A DNA stretch of 64,000 nt from Oscillospiraceae bacterium (GTDB lineage Bacteria > Bacillota > Clostridia > Oscillospirales > Ruminococcaceae): the NCBI GenBank assembly GCA_022835495.1, contig BQOK01000001.1, positions 3,658,001 through 3,722,000 on the forward strand, given 5' to 3'. A model generated the notes under the pieces. It made no database searches. It was not told the origin of the DNA and saw only the letters and a program-made list of their open reading frames with translations. The position numbers and the translations under genes were made by a program. Below, piece by piece: positions 26,802 through 35,297 of this stretch. Position 1 is the first letter of the stretch. Every line of letters begins with the position of its first letter.

Positions 26802-28097
26802 TCAGGCGGCAAACATGAAATATGCTACCATTTCCAGAATGAACGCGCAGGGCAGGGCATAGACCAGGGTCTGCTTCATGTACTCTTTCGTGCTGATCTT
26901 GGTGTAACCAATGGCCCACAGGTTCCAGGACTGGGTGGGGCACACGTTGGTGTTCACGGTGCAGCACTGGATGTAGAACAGGGGGTACAGCACGGTCAGG
27001 GGGTAAATTCCGGTGGCCGCCACAATGGCAAAGGTGGCCGCGCCGGCGCCCCAGATGGTGAGCGGGCCGCGGAACAGCGACATAAAGCTCAGCAGGCCGA
27101 ACACCAAGAAGATCAAAAAGGCGTTGCTGGGAATGATGGGCGACACAATGGGCGCGAGCAGGTCCTTGCAGGCGCCGGCAGCCTTGATGAACATCTGCAG
27201 GAACATCAAAAAGCCCAGCACCAGGCCCACGTCGGCCACGCCGTCGTGGAAGGTCTTTTGCAGCACTTCGCCCAAATTGCCCCAGCTCTTGAAGTAGCCG
27301 GTCCAGGCCAGCGCCCAGAGCACCGCGATGATGATGGCGGGAATGGCGGAAACCTTGAACGCCACCGACAGGGTGACCGGCAGGATCGGGGTCAGGCAGG
27401 CCAGCAGGTTCACGTTTTTGCCTTCCAGCGAGCCGGAGGCCGCAGCCCAGGCTTTTTTCTTCGCGCCCTTGCGGGTGGCGAACAGGACCATGAGCACAAT
27501 GCTGATAAAGTGAATTATAAACGCCACCAGCGCAAAGCTGTACCAGCCCTCAAAGCCGTACTGCTGGTCGTTCACCACCATGGTGCCGGCGGCCTGGGTG
27601 AGCAGCGAGCTGTTGAAGTAAAGGCCGCAGCCCACAGACATGGTAAAGGTGGCGGCTGCCAAGGGCTTGGGGATGCCCAGGCTCAGCAGAATCGGGAACA
27701 CGATTACGCCGATGGCAACCACGGCGCCCACGCCGTAAGCGGTGGTAAAAATCAGGCTGGTCACCAGCGCCAGAAGAATGGTGGTCACGGCGGGCTTGTC
27801 GCCGCCCAGCTCCACCGCCTTGCGGATGATGGTGCGCGCAATGCCGGTTTCCACCAGGATGCGGCCGAACCAGGAGCCAAAGATGATGTTCACGGCTGTG
27901 GCGCCAAAGCCCTGCGGGCCGTCGTTAAAGATGGTGGTGTTCACCGTTTCCCAGGTGATCGCCCCGCCCACGGCGCCAAGGCCGCTCCACAAAACGGCCA
28001 TCACGAACAGGCCGAGCATCAGGTTTCCGCCTTTGGCGGCATAAACGATAAATGCCAGATACGTAACGAGCAATAAAATACCAATGATCGTTTGCAT
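26802..28097 (-). CDS. GntP-like permease of the ion-transporter superfamily
   Basis: A 431-residue polytopic membrane protein with about 11-12 helices. The region FGSWFGRILVETGIARTIIRKAVEL followed by TTAYGVGAVVAIGVIVFPI resembles the gluconate/GntP family, and a characteristic NVCPTQSWNLWAIGY loop lies near residue 385. It should import an organic or sugar acid. ATG with AAGGAGGAAATT. A LacI-type motif lies 178 bases upstream of the start. It heads the unit with HyuA-like and RraA-like proteins and is divergent from a LacI regulator. The family assignment is moderate and the substrate unknown. Confidence 0.72.
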   Translation of the reverse strand: MQTIIGILLLVTYLAFIVYAAKGGNLMLGLFVMAVLWSGLGAVGGAITWETVNTTIFNDGPQGFGATAVNIIFGSWFGRILVETGIARTIIRKAVELGGDKPAVTTILLALVTSLIFTTAYGVGAVVAIGVIVFPILLSLGIPKPLAAATFTMSVGCGLYFNSSLLTQAAGTMVVNDQQYGFEGWYSFALVAFIIHFISIVLMVLFATRKGAKKKAWAAASGSLEGKNVNLLACLTPILPVTLSVAFKVSAIPAIIIAVLWALAWTGYFKSWGNLGEVLQKTFHDGVADVGLVLGFLMFLQMFIKAAGACKDLLAPIVSPIIPSNAFLIFLVFGLLSFMSLFRGPLTIWGAGAATFAIVAATGIYPLTVLYPLFYIQCCTVNTNVCPTQSWNLWAIGYTKISTKEYMKQTLVYALPCAFILEMVAYFMFAA

Positions 28098-28274
28098 AAT
28101 TTCCTCCTTTTGGTTCCAAAGCCAAACATGAGTTCCGACCCAGAACCTCTTTTTGGTCTGCTTGCTTAAAAGCGTTCATCCCACCGGCAAAGCAATGTCT
28201 AGTTCCAATCTGATCGCTTACCGCCCCCTCTCGCCGGGTTTGTCTAAAAAGAGCAAACCCTGTTGTTTTGTGTT

Positions 28275-28288
28275 TGTGTACCGGTTTC
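28275..28288. promoter_or_regulatory. Candidate LacI-family operator 1 (permease side)
   Basis: TGTGTACCGGTTTC. It matches 13 of 14 bases of the motif at 29823 upstream of the KDG kinase gene, and resembles the motif at 28570. It lies within the predicted leader of the permease. Confidence 0.5.
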
Positions 28289-28569
28289 AAAAACTTGAAT
28301 AAAAAAACTGTGTCAGCATTTTTCGCGGAACGATTGCCAGATGTGCTTGGGATTGGCCGAGGTCCTTTGGGAAAAGCTGAGCCACAGGATTCGCGGAAAT
28401 TATTTGGTATTTTATAATATATTTTGCAAGTTTTAAACAAAACTTTTGACGCTTTTATCATAGCACAACATTTTTTCTTGTCTATCCCTTTTCCCAATTT
28501 TCAGAACAATGAACAATTTTTGAACACATTTTTTGCGCCAAACCACGAAAAATCGGCTTTTCACAGTTA

Positions 28570-28614
28570 TGTTTACCGGTTAAGTTTGACTTTGACAAGT
28601 CGGAATGTTATAGT
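28570..28614 (+). promoter_or_regulatory. Promoter of the LacI regulator with overlapping operator 2
   Basis: TTGACT (28586-28591), 17 bases, TATAGT (28609-28614). TGTTTACCGGTTAA (28570-28583) abuts the -35 and shares the TTACCGGTT core with sites 1 and 3, which suggests autoregulation. Confidence 0.6.
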
Positions 28615-28698
28615 GTGAGTGGAAATCCTGCGCCACACTTGTGGTCCCGGGCGTTTTTTTGCCCGCAGGGGCATAGTCTTATGAAAGGGGGCCCGCCT

Positions 28699-29754
28699 GT
28701 GAAAGCGAGTCGCAAGGTAACCATCTCCGACATTGCCGCCGCTGCCGGCGTTTCCAAAACCACGGTTTCCCGTTTTATCAACGGCCGCAGCGACCTGATG
28801 AGCGAAAAAACCTGGGAGCGTATCCGCGCCGTAATCGAGATGAGCAACTACCGCCCCAGCGACGCGGCCCGCAGTCTGAAAAGCCAGCGGACCCGCATGA
28901 TCGGGGTGCTGATTTCAGACATCTCTTCCCCCTTCTCCTCGGCTGTGGTGCTGGGCGTGAGCGATTATCTGGACCGAAAGGGCTACACCCCTATTTTTGT
29001 AAACTGCGACGACAGCGCCGAAAAAGAAGCCCATTATCTCTCCTCCCTGCTGGCCAAGGACGTGGATGGGCTGCTGGTAAACCCATCCAGCCAGGAAAAC
29101 CCGCAGCTCATCACGCTGGCCTGCCAGGGCATGCCCATCGTACTTTGCGACCGCTATGTGAACAACTATCAGTTCGATATTGTGACCGGCGAATACGAGC
29201 GCTCAATGGAAAACGCCGTGGCTCATTTAAAAGAACAGGGCTATACCCGCCCCGCTTTTTTCACCCAGCGCTGGGAGCATAACTCGGTGCGTCACCAGCG
29301 CCGCCAGGGATATCTGAACGCCATGCAGCGGCTTTACGGGGCCGACGCCGGCAGCGATGTGTACCTGGTGAGCACCCACAATCCCGTCAGCTTTGAAAAC
29401 GCTTTGGACCGCTTTCTTTCCAGCCTGCGCCCCGGCGACATTCCGGCCATTGTGGGCGTGAACAGCGTCACCACCATGCACATGCTCAACCTGCTCAAGC
29501 GGCGCGGCCTGCGCATGCCCGATCAGATGGGCCTGTGCGGCCCCGAAGACTGGGACTGGTCGCCCCAAATGAACTGGCCGCAGCTGGTGGAACCCAACGT
29601 GACCACCCTGATGGTCCATGCGCGCGAGCTGGGCGCCACCGCCGCGCGGCTGCTTTTGCGCCGCATCGAAACGCCCGAGCTGCCTGCTCAGCAGGTGCTG
29701 CTCCCGTGCGAGCTGATCGTGCGTGACTCCACCCGTCTGTCACAAAAAAGGTAG
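28699..29754 (+). CDS. LacI-family transcriptional regulator of the sugar-acid cluster
   Basis: A 351-residue LacI/GalR repressor. GTG at 28699 is chosen because AAAGGGGG lies 6-7 bases before it; ATG at 28681 is the alternative. The N-terminal helix-turn-helix is VTISDIAAAAGVSKTTVSRFING, with hinge DAARSLKSQRTRMIGVLISDI. A periplasmic-binding-like effector domain fills the rest. It lies between the GntP-like/HyuA-like unit (divergent) and the KDG kinase-aldolase genes (downstream), and a shared motif occurs at all three promoters. It probably responds to a uronate or aldonate metabolite such as 2-keto-3-deoxygluconate; the ligand is inference. Confidence 0.9.
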   Translation: MKASRKVTISDIAAAAGVSKTTVSRFINGRSDLMSEKTWERIRAVIEMSNYRPSDAARSLKSQRTRMIGVLISDISSPFSSAVVLGVSDYLDRKGYTPIFVNCDDSAEKEAHYLSSLLAKDVDGLLVNPSSQENPQLITLACQGMPIVLCDRYVNNYQFDIVTGEYERSMENAVAHLKEQGYTRPAFFTQRWEHNSVRHQRRQGYLNAMQRLYGADAGSDVYLVSTHNPVSFENALDRFLSSLRPGDIPAIVGVNSVTTMHMLNLLKRRGLRMPDQMGLCGPEDWDWSPQMNWPQLVEPNVTTLMVHARELGATAARLLLRRIETPELPAQQVLLPCELIVRDSTRLSQKR

Positions 29755-29781
29755 ATCGTTTTTTCGTTTTGAGTATAAAAT

Positions 29782-29813
29782 CCCCGGCACAGAACCTGTG
29801 CCGGGCTTTTACA
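29782..29813 (+). terminator. Terminator of the LacI regulator gene
   Basis: CCCGGCACAG-AAC-CTGTGCCGGG (29783-29805) followed by CTTTT. Confidence 0.8.
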
Positions 29814-29822
29814 GCCAGTTTT

Positions 29823-29836
29823 TGTGTATCGGTTTC
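29823..29836. promoter_or_regulatory. Candidate LacI-family operator 3 (KDG kinase side)
   Basis: TGTGTATCGGTTTC, 13 of 14 bases identical to the site at 28275. It lies 66 bases upstream of the kinase ATG. Confidence 0.5.
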
Positions 29837-29901
29837 CGCCCTTTTTTCTTGAATTTATACCCAGTTTGTCTGCATCTGTTTTGAATGGAGGAATCTTGAA
29901 T

Positions 29902-30867
29902 ATGTCCAAAGGAATCCTGTTGGCCGGCGAACCGATGGGGCTGTTCATTGCGCAAAACAAAGGCCCCCTCGAGGACGTGACCGGCTATTCCATGGCCTTG
30001 GCCGGCGCCGAATTCAACGTGGCAATCGGCATGAGCCGGCTGGGCCATACCGTGGGGTATCTTACAAAGCTTGGCAACGACCCCTTTGGCAAGCGCATTG
30101 TAAAAATCATGAACCAAAACAACATTTCTACCGAGCTTATCACCCACACGGACGAGCGCACCACCGGTTTTATGCTGAAAAGCTCTGTGGAGCAGGGCGA
30201 CCCCGAAATTTTTTATTACCGCAAGGGCAGCGCCGCCTCAACCTTGAGCGCGGGCGACGTGCACGCGCTGGATTTTGCCCGCTACGATACCCTGCACATG
30301 ACCGGCATCCTTCCCGCCTTGACCGACAGCACGCGCGAGGCCACCGATGCCTTGCTGGAAAAAGCCCACGAAAATAAAATGCTTTTTTCCTTCGACCCCA
30401 ACCTGCGCCCTCAATTGTGGGGTGACCGGCAAAAAATGATCGATTACATGAACCGAATGAGCGGCGAGTGCGATATCTTTCTGCCCGGCGTGGCCGAGGC
30501 CGGGATCCTTTTGGAAGAGCACCGGCCTGAATACATCGCTGAAGCTTACTTAAAGCGCGGCGCAAAGACCGTGATCGTAAAATTGGGGGGCAAGGGCGCT
30601 TATTACGCAAGCTCCTCCTCCAGCGGTTACGTGGCCGGTTTCCCGGTGGAAACGATTGTGGATACGGTGGGCGCCGGCGACGGCTTTGCCGCAGGCGTCC
30701 TTTCCGCCCTGCGCGAGGGGCTTTCGCTGGAGGATGCGGTGCGCCGTGGAAACGCCATCGGCGCCATTCAGGTCATGAGCCTGGGCGACAATGACGGCCT
30801 GCCCACCCGCGAAGAACTGGACGCCTTTATGAACGGCAAAAAAGATTGGAGGAAAGAACATGTCTGA
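29902..30867 (+). CDS. kdgK: 2-keto-3-deoxygluconate kinase, PfkB family
   Basis: A 321-residue ribokinase-family enzyme. ATG at 29902, preceded by GGAGGA. Family motifs are GAEFNVAIGMSRLG (about 33-46, substrate side) and the catalytic DTVGAGDGFAAG (about 255-266) with its base aspartate. FSFDPNLRPQLWG matches the KDG kinase pattern. It would phosphorylate 2-keto-3-deoxygluconate, the product of uronate and pectin breakdown, for the aldolase encoded by the next gene. The two genes overlap by 8 bases. The symbol rests on family plus context. Confidence 0.82.
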   Translation: MSKGILLAGEPMGLFIAQNKGPLEDVTGYSMALAGAEFNVAIGMSRLGHTVGYLTKLGNDPFGKRIVKIMNQNNISTELITHTDERTTGFMLKSSVEQGDPEIFYYRKGSAASTLSAGDVHALDFARYDTLHMTGILPALTDSTREATDALLEKAHENKMLFSFDPNLRPQLWGDRQKMIDYMNRMSGECDIFLPGVAEAGILLEEHRPEYIAEAYLKRGAKTVIVKLGGKGAYYASSSSSGYVAGFPVETIVDTVGAGDGFAAGVLSALREGLSLEDAVRRGNAIGAIQVMSLGDNDGLPTREELDAFMNGKKDWRKEHV

Positions 30868-31822
30868 TTGTTTTAAGAGCCTTGAAGCGATAGGGATCAT
30901 CCCCGTCGTTGTGATAAACGACGCTGCGGGCGCGGTGCCCCTGGCCCGTGCCTTGGTGGAGGGGGGCATTCCCACCGCCGAGGTGACCTTCCGCACCGAA
31001 GCGGCCCCTGCTGCCATCGCGGCCATGGCGCAGCAGGTACCGGAGCTTTTGGTGGGCGCGGGTACCGTGACCTGCGTAGAGATGGCCCGGCAGGCCGTGG
31101 ATGCAGGCGCAAAATACATCGTGAGCCCCGGTTTGAATCCGGCGGTAGTGCGCTGGTGCCTGGAGCACGAAGTGCCGGTGCTGCCGGGGGTCGCCACCCC
31201 CACCGAGGTGGAGGCCGCCATGGAGCTTGGCCTGACCACGCTGAAATTCTTCCCCGCTGAACAGAACGGCGGCGTGAAAATGCTCAAAAGCCTCGCTTCT
31301 CCTTATAAAACCATCCGTTTTATTCCCACCGGCGGCGTGGGAAAGGAAAACCTGAACGAGTATCTGGGCCAGCCCAATGTAGCCGCCTGCGGCGGCAGCT
31401 GGATCTGCCCTCCCGCGCTGGTGGACGCCGGCGACTGGGCCGGCATCACGCGCCTGTGCCGGGAAGCCGTGGCCGAAATGCACGGCTTTCAGCTGCTGCA
31501 CATCGGGCTCAACAGCCGCGACGAGCAGGAAGCCCGCGCCAACTGTGAGGCGTTTGCCGGCCTGTTCGGCTTCCCGGTGATCGAACTGCCCGGCGCTTTT
31601 TTTGCCGGCACTGCCATGGAGGTGGTCAAAAAGCCCTTCCTGGGCGAAAAGGGCCACATCGCCATCAGCACCAACAGCGTGGAGCGGGCCATGGCCTGGT
31701 TCGAACGCCGGGGCTGCAGGTTCCGCGCCGAGGGCGTCGCCCGCGACGAAAAGGGGCTGATCGCGGTATATTTTGAACAGGAGGTGGGCGGTTTTGCGCT
31801 GCACCTGCGCCGCAAGCCGTAA
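30860..31822 (+). CDS. KDPG/KHG aldolase fused to a C-terminal VOC (glyoxalase-like) domain
   Basis: A 320-residue two-domain protein. Residues 1-205 are a class I KDPG/4-hydroxy-2-oxoglutarate aldolase: GAGTVTC, SPGLNPAVV, Schiff-base lysine in LTTLKFFPAEQ, and FIPTGGV. Residues 212-320 (GFQLLHIGLNSRDEQEAR onwards, ending VGGFALHLRRKP) resemble one vicinal-oxygen-chelate unit with a beta-alpha-beta-beta-beta layout. ATG at 30860 follows GGAGGAAAG and overlaps kdgK. The aldolase cleaves KDPG to pyruvate and glyceraldehyde-3-P. The VOC domain might act on a reactive oxoaldehyde by-product, but it may be only structural. Confidence 0.85.
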   Translation: MSDCFKSLEAIGIIPVVVINDAAGAVPLARALVEGGIPTAEVTFRTEAAPAAIAAMAQQVPELLVGAGTVTCVEMARQAVDAGAKYIVSPGLNPAVVRWCLEHEVPVLPGVATPTEVEAAMELGLTTLKFFPAEQNGGVKMLKSLASPYKTIRFIPTGGVGKENLNEYLGQPNVAACGGSWICPPALVDAGDWAGITRLCREAVAEMHGFQLLHIGLNSRDEQEARANCEAFAGLFGFPVIELPGAFFAGTAMEVVKKPFLGEKGHIAISTNSVERAMAWFERRGCRFRAEGVARDEKGLIAVYFEQEVGGFALHLRRKP

Positions 31823-31921
31823 CCGCTTCCTCCTTGCGGGGCCGCGGCGGCAATGCAGCCCACCCGCTGTGCATCATTCTGATCTCGGGGCAATCTTGCG
31901 GTAAAAAAGGGGTGGTGTTTT

Positions 31922-32845
31922 GTGGCTCTTGCGGCGATCCTGATGGAGCAAACGGTGGTCATGTGCCTGTTTTTGCTGCTGGGCTATCTGATGGGAAAGC
32001 TGGGCTGGGTCACTCAGAAGGGCAGCGGCGAGATCACGAACCTGCTGGTGCGCATCGTTGTGCCGGCGGCGATCATCAATTCCTTTTTTGTGGAGCGCAC
32101 CCCGGAACGCCTGCTTCAGTTCGGGGTTTCGGCGGTGCTGATCTGCGCCGCGGCACTGCTGTCCATGGTGTTGTCGCAGATTATTTTCCGCCGCCATCCG
32201 GTGGAAAATTTCGGCGTGGCCTTTTCCAATGTGGGCTTTATCGGCATTCCGCTGATCACTGCCGTTCTGGGCGAAAAAGCGGTGTTTTACATCGCCTTTT
32301 ATTCGGTGCTGGTGGGCGTGCTGCAATGGACCTGGGGCGTTTACACCATCACCGGCGATAAGCAGCACGTGAGCCCCCGCAAAATCCTTACCAACCCTGC
32401 CACCATTGCCATGGGGCTTGCCCTGCTGGCCTTCCTTCCCGGCTGGGGCGCCCGCCTGCCCGGCGTTCTGACCCGGCCGGTCTCCATGATGGCGGCGGTG
32501 AACACCCCGCTGGCCATGGTGGTCATGGGCTGCTACCTTGCCGGGGCCGACCTGCGGTCGGTCTTTTCGGACCGGTTCAACTGGTGGGCCAGTTTTGTGC
32601 GGCTGGTGCTGATCTCGGCCGCCACGGCGGCTCTGTTTTGCCTTGTCCCCCCCGCCTTTGCCGAGGCGCGCACCGCGGTGTTCATTGCGGCCATCACCCC
32701 CATTGGGGTGAACACTGCCACCCTGGCGCACCTGTTCGGAAAAGACAGCGCCAAGGCGGTGGCCATGGTTTGCCTTTCCACCATTTTATCGGTCTTCACC
32801 ATGCCGCTCATGATGTTGCTGGCAGGCTGGCTGTGGGGCTTGTAA
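31922..32845 (+). CDS. AEC-family (auxin efflux carrier-type) transporter
   Basis: A 307-residue permease with about ten helices (first MEQTVVMCLFLLLGYLMGKL). The family features are NLLVRIVVPAAIINSF near residue 40 and FSNVGFIGIPLI near 100, the latter being the helix-break motif of AEC proteins. Bacterial members move malate, malonate and other organic anions. GTG start at 31922, with AAAAAGGGG upstream. It is 99 bases after the aldolase and ends at a strong terminator, so it may export or import a product of the sugar-acid pathway. The substrate is unknown. Confidence 0.85.
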   Translation: MALAAILMEQTVVMCLFLLLGYLMGKLGWVTQKGSGEITNLLVRIVVPAAIINSFFVERTPERLLQFGVSAVLICAAALLSMVLSQIIFRRHPVENFGVAFSNVGFIGIPLITAVLGEKAVFYIAFYSVLVGVLQWTWGVYTITGDKQHVSPRKILTNPATIAMGLALLAFLPGWGARLPGVLTRPVSMMAAVNTPLAMVVMGCYLAGADLRSVFSDRFNWWASFVRLVLISAATAALFCLVPPAFAEARTAVFIAAITPIGVNTATLAHLFGKDSAKAVAMVCLSTILSVFTMPLMMLLAGWLWGL

Positions 32846-32863
32846 GCAGGGCTGATAAGCAAT

Positions 32864-32907
32864 AAAAAACCAGGGCGCGGCAAAGCTTGCCTGCGCCCTG
32901 GTTTTTT
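32864..32907. terminator. Strong bidirectional terminator
   Basis: 15-base arms AAAAAACCAGGGCGC / GCGCCCTGGTTTTTT between the AEC permease (+) and the thioesterase (-). Confidence 0.9.
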
Positions 32908-32931
32908 ACTGTGCGTTTTTCCCTGCGCCCC

Positions 32932-33339
32932 TTATCCCCGCCGCGTCATCAGATACATGGTAAAGTTTGCGGTGGCCAGCAGCTCGCCGGCCTGATTGAA
33001 CAGCTCCACCCGGTTTACCGCGGTCTGGCCGCCCTTGTGCTGGGTTTTGGCCTCTACCCGCACCGTGTCGCCGGGCCTTGCCCCTTTTATATAGTTGATC
33101 CCGGCCTGCAGGGTCACGTTCGGCACCCCATAGGTGCAGGTGACCATGCCCGAGCAGGTGTCGCACAGGGCATAAAGCCAGCCGCCATGGGCATTTCCGT
33201 ATAAATTCAGGCTGTTTTCGGTCACGGGCGCCGTGGCGGTGATCTGCCCTGTTTCACACCGCACCAGCTCCAGCCCCTCAAAACAGACCAGCGGTTTTAC
33301 GTGCTGGGCAATGGCGGCGCGCATCTCTTGTTCGGTCAT
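32932..33339 (-). CDS. PaaI-type hotdog-fold thioesterase
   Basis: A 135-residue protein. ATG at 33339 follows GGAAGGGAAG; a longer frame (to 33489) crosses a terminator hairpin and is rejected. The hotdog signature is NLYGNAHGGWLYALCDTCSG (about 45-64), with the asparagine and HGG of PaaI/YbgC-type acyl-CoA thioesterases and the acidic residue D60. It likely hydrolyses short or aromatic acyl-CoA esters in the cytosol. It stands alone between two terminators. The acyl group is unknown. Confidence 0.85.
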   Translation of the reverse strand: MTEQEMRAAIAQHVKPLVCFEGLELVRCETGQITATAPVTENSLNLYGNAHGGWLYALCDTCSGMVTCTYGVPNVTLQAGINYIKGARPGDTVRVEAKTQHKGGQTAVNRVELFNQAGELLATANFTMYLMTRRG

Positions 33340-33400
33340 GGCATTTCTTCCCTTCCTCTTTTTGCTGCCGCTCATTGTACCACATTTTACTTCGCACTGC

Positions 33401-33434
33401 AAAGCGGGCCGGAAAATTTCCGGCCCGCTTTTTT
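33401..33434. terminator. Terminator at the end of the fructosamine operon
   Basis: AAAGCGGGCCGGAAA / TTTCCGGCCCGCTTT, immediately after the SIS-domain gene. The better T-tract is on the plus strand, but the stem is nearly symmetrical. Confidence 0.75.
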
Positions 33435-34411
33435 CAGTATTCCACCTGCCACATATAGCGCCGGTTCTGGTACGGATGCTTTTTGGCATACGAGAGCTCC
33501 CGCAGATATACGTTGTTCAGCACCGACGAGAACACCAGATGATTAAAGTATTCCGCCACTGAACTGTCCAGCCGGTTAATGCCCAGCTCCTTGGCGTCCA
33601 GCACATAAAGCTTTTCACCATAATTTTTCAAAAAGCGCAGGGCGCGTTCGTCCACCGGGCGGGTGCGGCCCTCGCTCACCAACACGAACATGGGCAGGTT
33701 TTTATCCAGCGTTTCGAAAGGCCCGTGCAGGTATTCCCCGCTGTTCACCGTGGGCGAGTGAACCCACTGCATTTCCATCAGGTTGCAGATGGAAAAGATG
33801 TACGCCGCCCCCATGCTGGGGCCGCCGCCCATCACATAGATCACCGGCTCGTCTTTGCATCCGGCCGCAAATGCCTTTGCCCGTGGCCGGCAATATTCGG
33901 CCGCAGACCGGTAAATATCGTCCAAAATCGCAAAGCCGGCCATTGCAGGCTCATACAAAGGGCAGCCTTCTTTCTGGTGCAGCAATTCAAAGCAAAACTG
34001 CAGCTCCAGCGCTGCATTGGTCTGCTCCGCGCGGGAAACATCCTCGGCAATGGTTTCGTACTGCACTTTATACTCGCTGTACCCTGTCATTTTGCTCTCC
34101 TGCACATAAAACGCCACGGTGGCCGCGCCGCGTTCCCGGGCCGCCCGCACCGCCTCGCCCGTTTCGGGCGTACCGCGCATGGAACAGCCCAGCACGATGC
34201 TGTTGGGCCCGCAGGCATCCGGCAGGGCGTGCACAAACTCGTTGGCCGTGAACATGGCGCACCGGAGCGTCCTGCTGGCGTGATCCAGCAAATATTTTGC
34301 CGGGTAGAACCCTGCAAAGGATCCCCCGCAGGCCACCAGATAGACGCTGTCCACCCCGCCCACGGCCTCTTTCTTTTTTAAAATGTCTGCCACGATTTCC
34401 TGAATGGTCAT
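33434..34411 (-). CDS. Fructosamine-6-phosphate deglycase-like SIS protein, second copy (FrlB-like)
   Basis: A 325-residue protein with two SIS (sugar isomerase) domains. ATG at 34411 overlaps the stop of the upstream permease (ATGA) and has AAGGAG before it. VACGGSFAGFYPAKYLL (about 27-43) and MRGTPETGEAV form the phosphosugar site of the first domain. E213 in NLMEMQW and H229 in EYLHGPFE are spaced 16 apart, as are the catalytic Glu and His reported for Salmonella FraB. It is a clear paralogue of the deglycase at 40168 in the same operon. Two copies suggest different Amadori substrates, for example fructoselysine and another fructosamine; this is inference. Confidence 0.85.
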   Translation of the reverse strand: MTIQEIVADILKKKEAVGGVDSVYLVACGGSFAGFYPAKYLLDHASRTLRCAMFTANEFVHALPDACGPNSIVLGCSMRGTPETGEAVRAARERGAATVAFYVQESKMTGYSEYKVQYETIAEDVSRAEQTNAALELQFCFELLHQKEGCPLYEPAMAGFAILDDIYRSAAEYCRPRAKAFAAGCKDEPVIYVMGGGPSMGAAYIFSICNLMEMQWVHSPTVNSGEYLHGPFETLDKNLPMFVLVSEGRTRPVDERALRFLKNYGEKLYVLDAKELGINRLDSSVAEYFNHLVFSSVLNNVYLRELSYAKKHPYQNRRYMWQVEY

Positions 34412-35297
34412 TCTTTTCTGCTCCTTTTTACACAAGTTTTGTCTGCGCTGCCCACCAGGGTAAAAGCTGTAACCGCTCCAATCACGACCGCGGCCCCCAG
34501 CCATACCCGTGCCCCCAAAGCCGTGCCCAGCACCAGTCTTTCACCCACCAGCGTAACCACCGGTTCTACGCTGGCCAAGGCCGCAATTTCCGTGGGCGAG
34601 AGCGTGCGGATGCCCAAAAAATAGCTGCACATCGCCACCAGGGTCGAGGCCAGGGTCATAATCAAGATTACTGCAATGGCCCGCCCGGCCCAAAGTAGCA
34701 GGCTGCAAAACACACCAGCGCCCCCAGCATGACGGCCAGCGAAAACACATATCCGTCCAGCGCCTCAAACACGCGCCGCTTTGCAAACAGCACATAAGCT
34801 GCGCTGCACACGCTGCTGAGCAGGGCAAAGGCCAGCCCTTTGACCCCAAATGCCGCCCCCCGCAGATCCAGCGTAAGGAAAAGCCCCGCCAGCATAGCCG
34901 CCAGGCACAGCCACTGAGCCAGGCGCAGCCGCATTTTATACAGCGCCGCGCTTAACAGCCCCACCCAGATTGGGTAAATGAAATAAAGCAGTTCACTCAC
35001 GCTGGCCGATAGGTATTTCATGGCCGTGAAAAGGTTCAGGGTAATGCCCGCAAACAGCGTGCCCCCTACCCCGGCGGCCAGTGCCAGTGTGCCCCACCGG
35101 CCTCGGGGAAGCGCGCGAAGCCGGCCCCGCAGGGCAAGCTGCCCACCCAGCAAAAGGACCGCCAGCAAGAACCGGTAATACAAAATCTGCTCCATTTGGG
35201 CACCCTCGGCATAGGCGAATTTCAAGAGGATGGGCGTCATCCCATAGCCCACCGCCGAAAGCAGCACCAGCCCCACGCCCCTGGCCCGCGCGCTCAC
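34408..35297 (-). pseudogene. DMT/EamA-family transporter interrupted by a single-base frameshift
   Basis: Two frames together encode a ten-helix drug/metabolite transporter of about 296 residues. GTG at 35297 overlaps the upstream stop (GTGA). The first frame gives helices from GVGLVLLSAVGYGMTPILL to VMLGALVCFAACYFG. The second supplies AIAVILIMTLASTLVAMCS and the typical EamA end TEIAALASVEPVVTLVGERL. The break lies in GGGCCGGGCGGGCC near 34678-34692; one extra base there restores the frame. Gene order and start/stop coupling are otherwise intact, so a sequence error is possible. Intact relatives could export an amine or amino acid released by the deglycase. Confidence 0.75.

Larger units (their letters stand above)
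28098..28698. promoter_or_regulatory. 600-base divergent regulatory region
   Basis: No gene is seen. On the minus strand TAGACA (28484-28479), 16 bases, TATGAT (28462-28457) would give a leader of about 350 bases for the permease. A hairpin GGGTTTG...CAAACCC lies near 28236-28262 and one LacI-type site at 28275-28288. On the plus strand is the LacI gene promoter at 28586-28614 with a second site at 28570-28583. Confidence 0.6.

Noticed and set aside
32932-33489. Longer 185-residue version of the thioesterase
   Set aside because: The extra 50 codons run through a terminator hairpin and the 3' end of the neighbouring gene.
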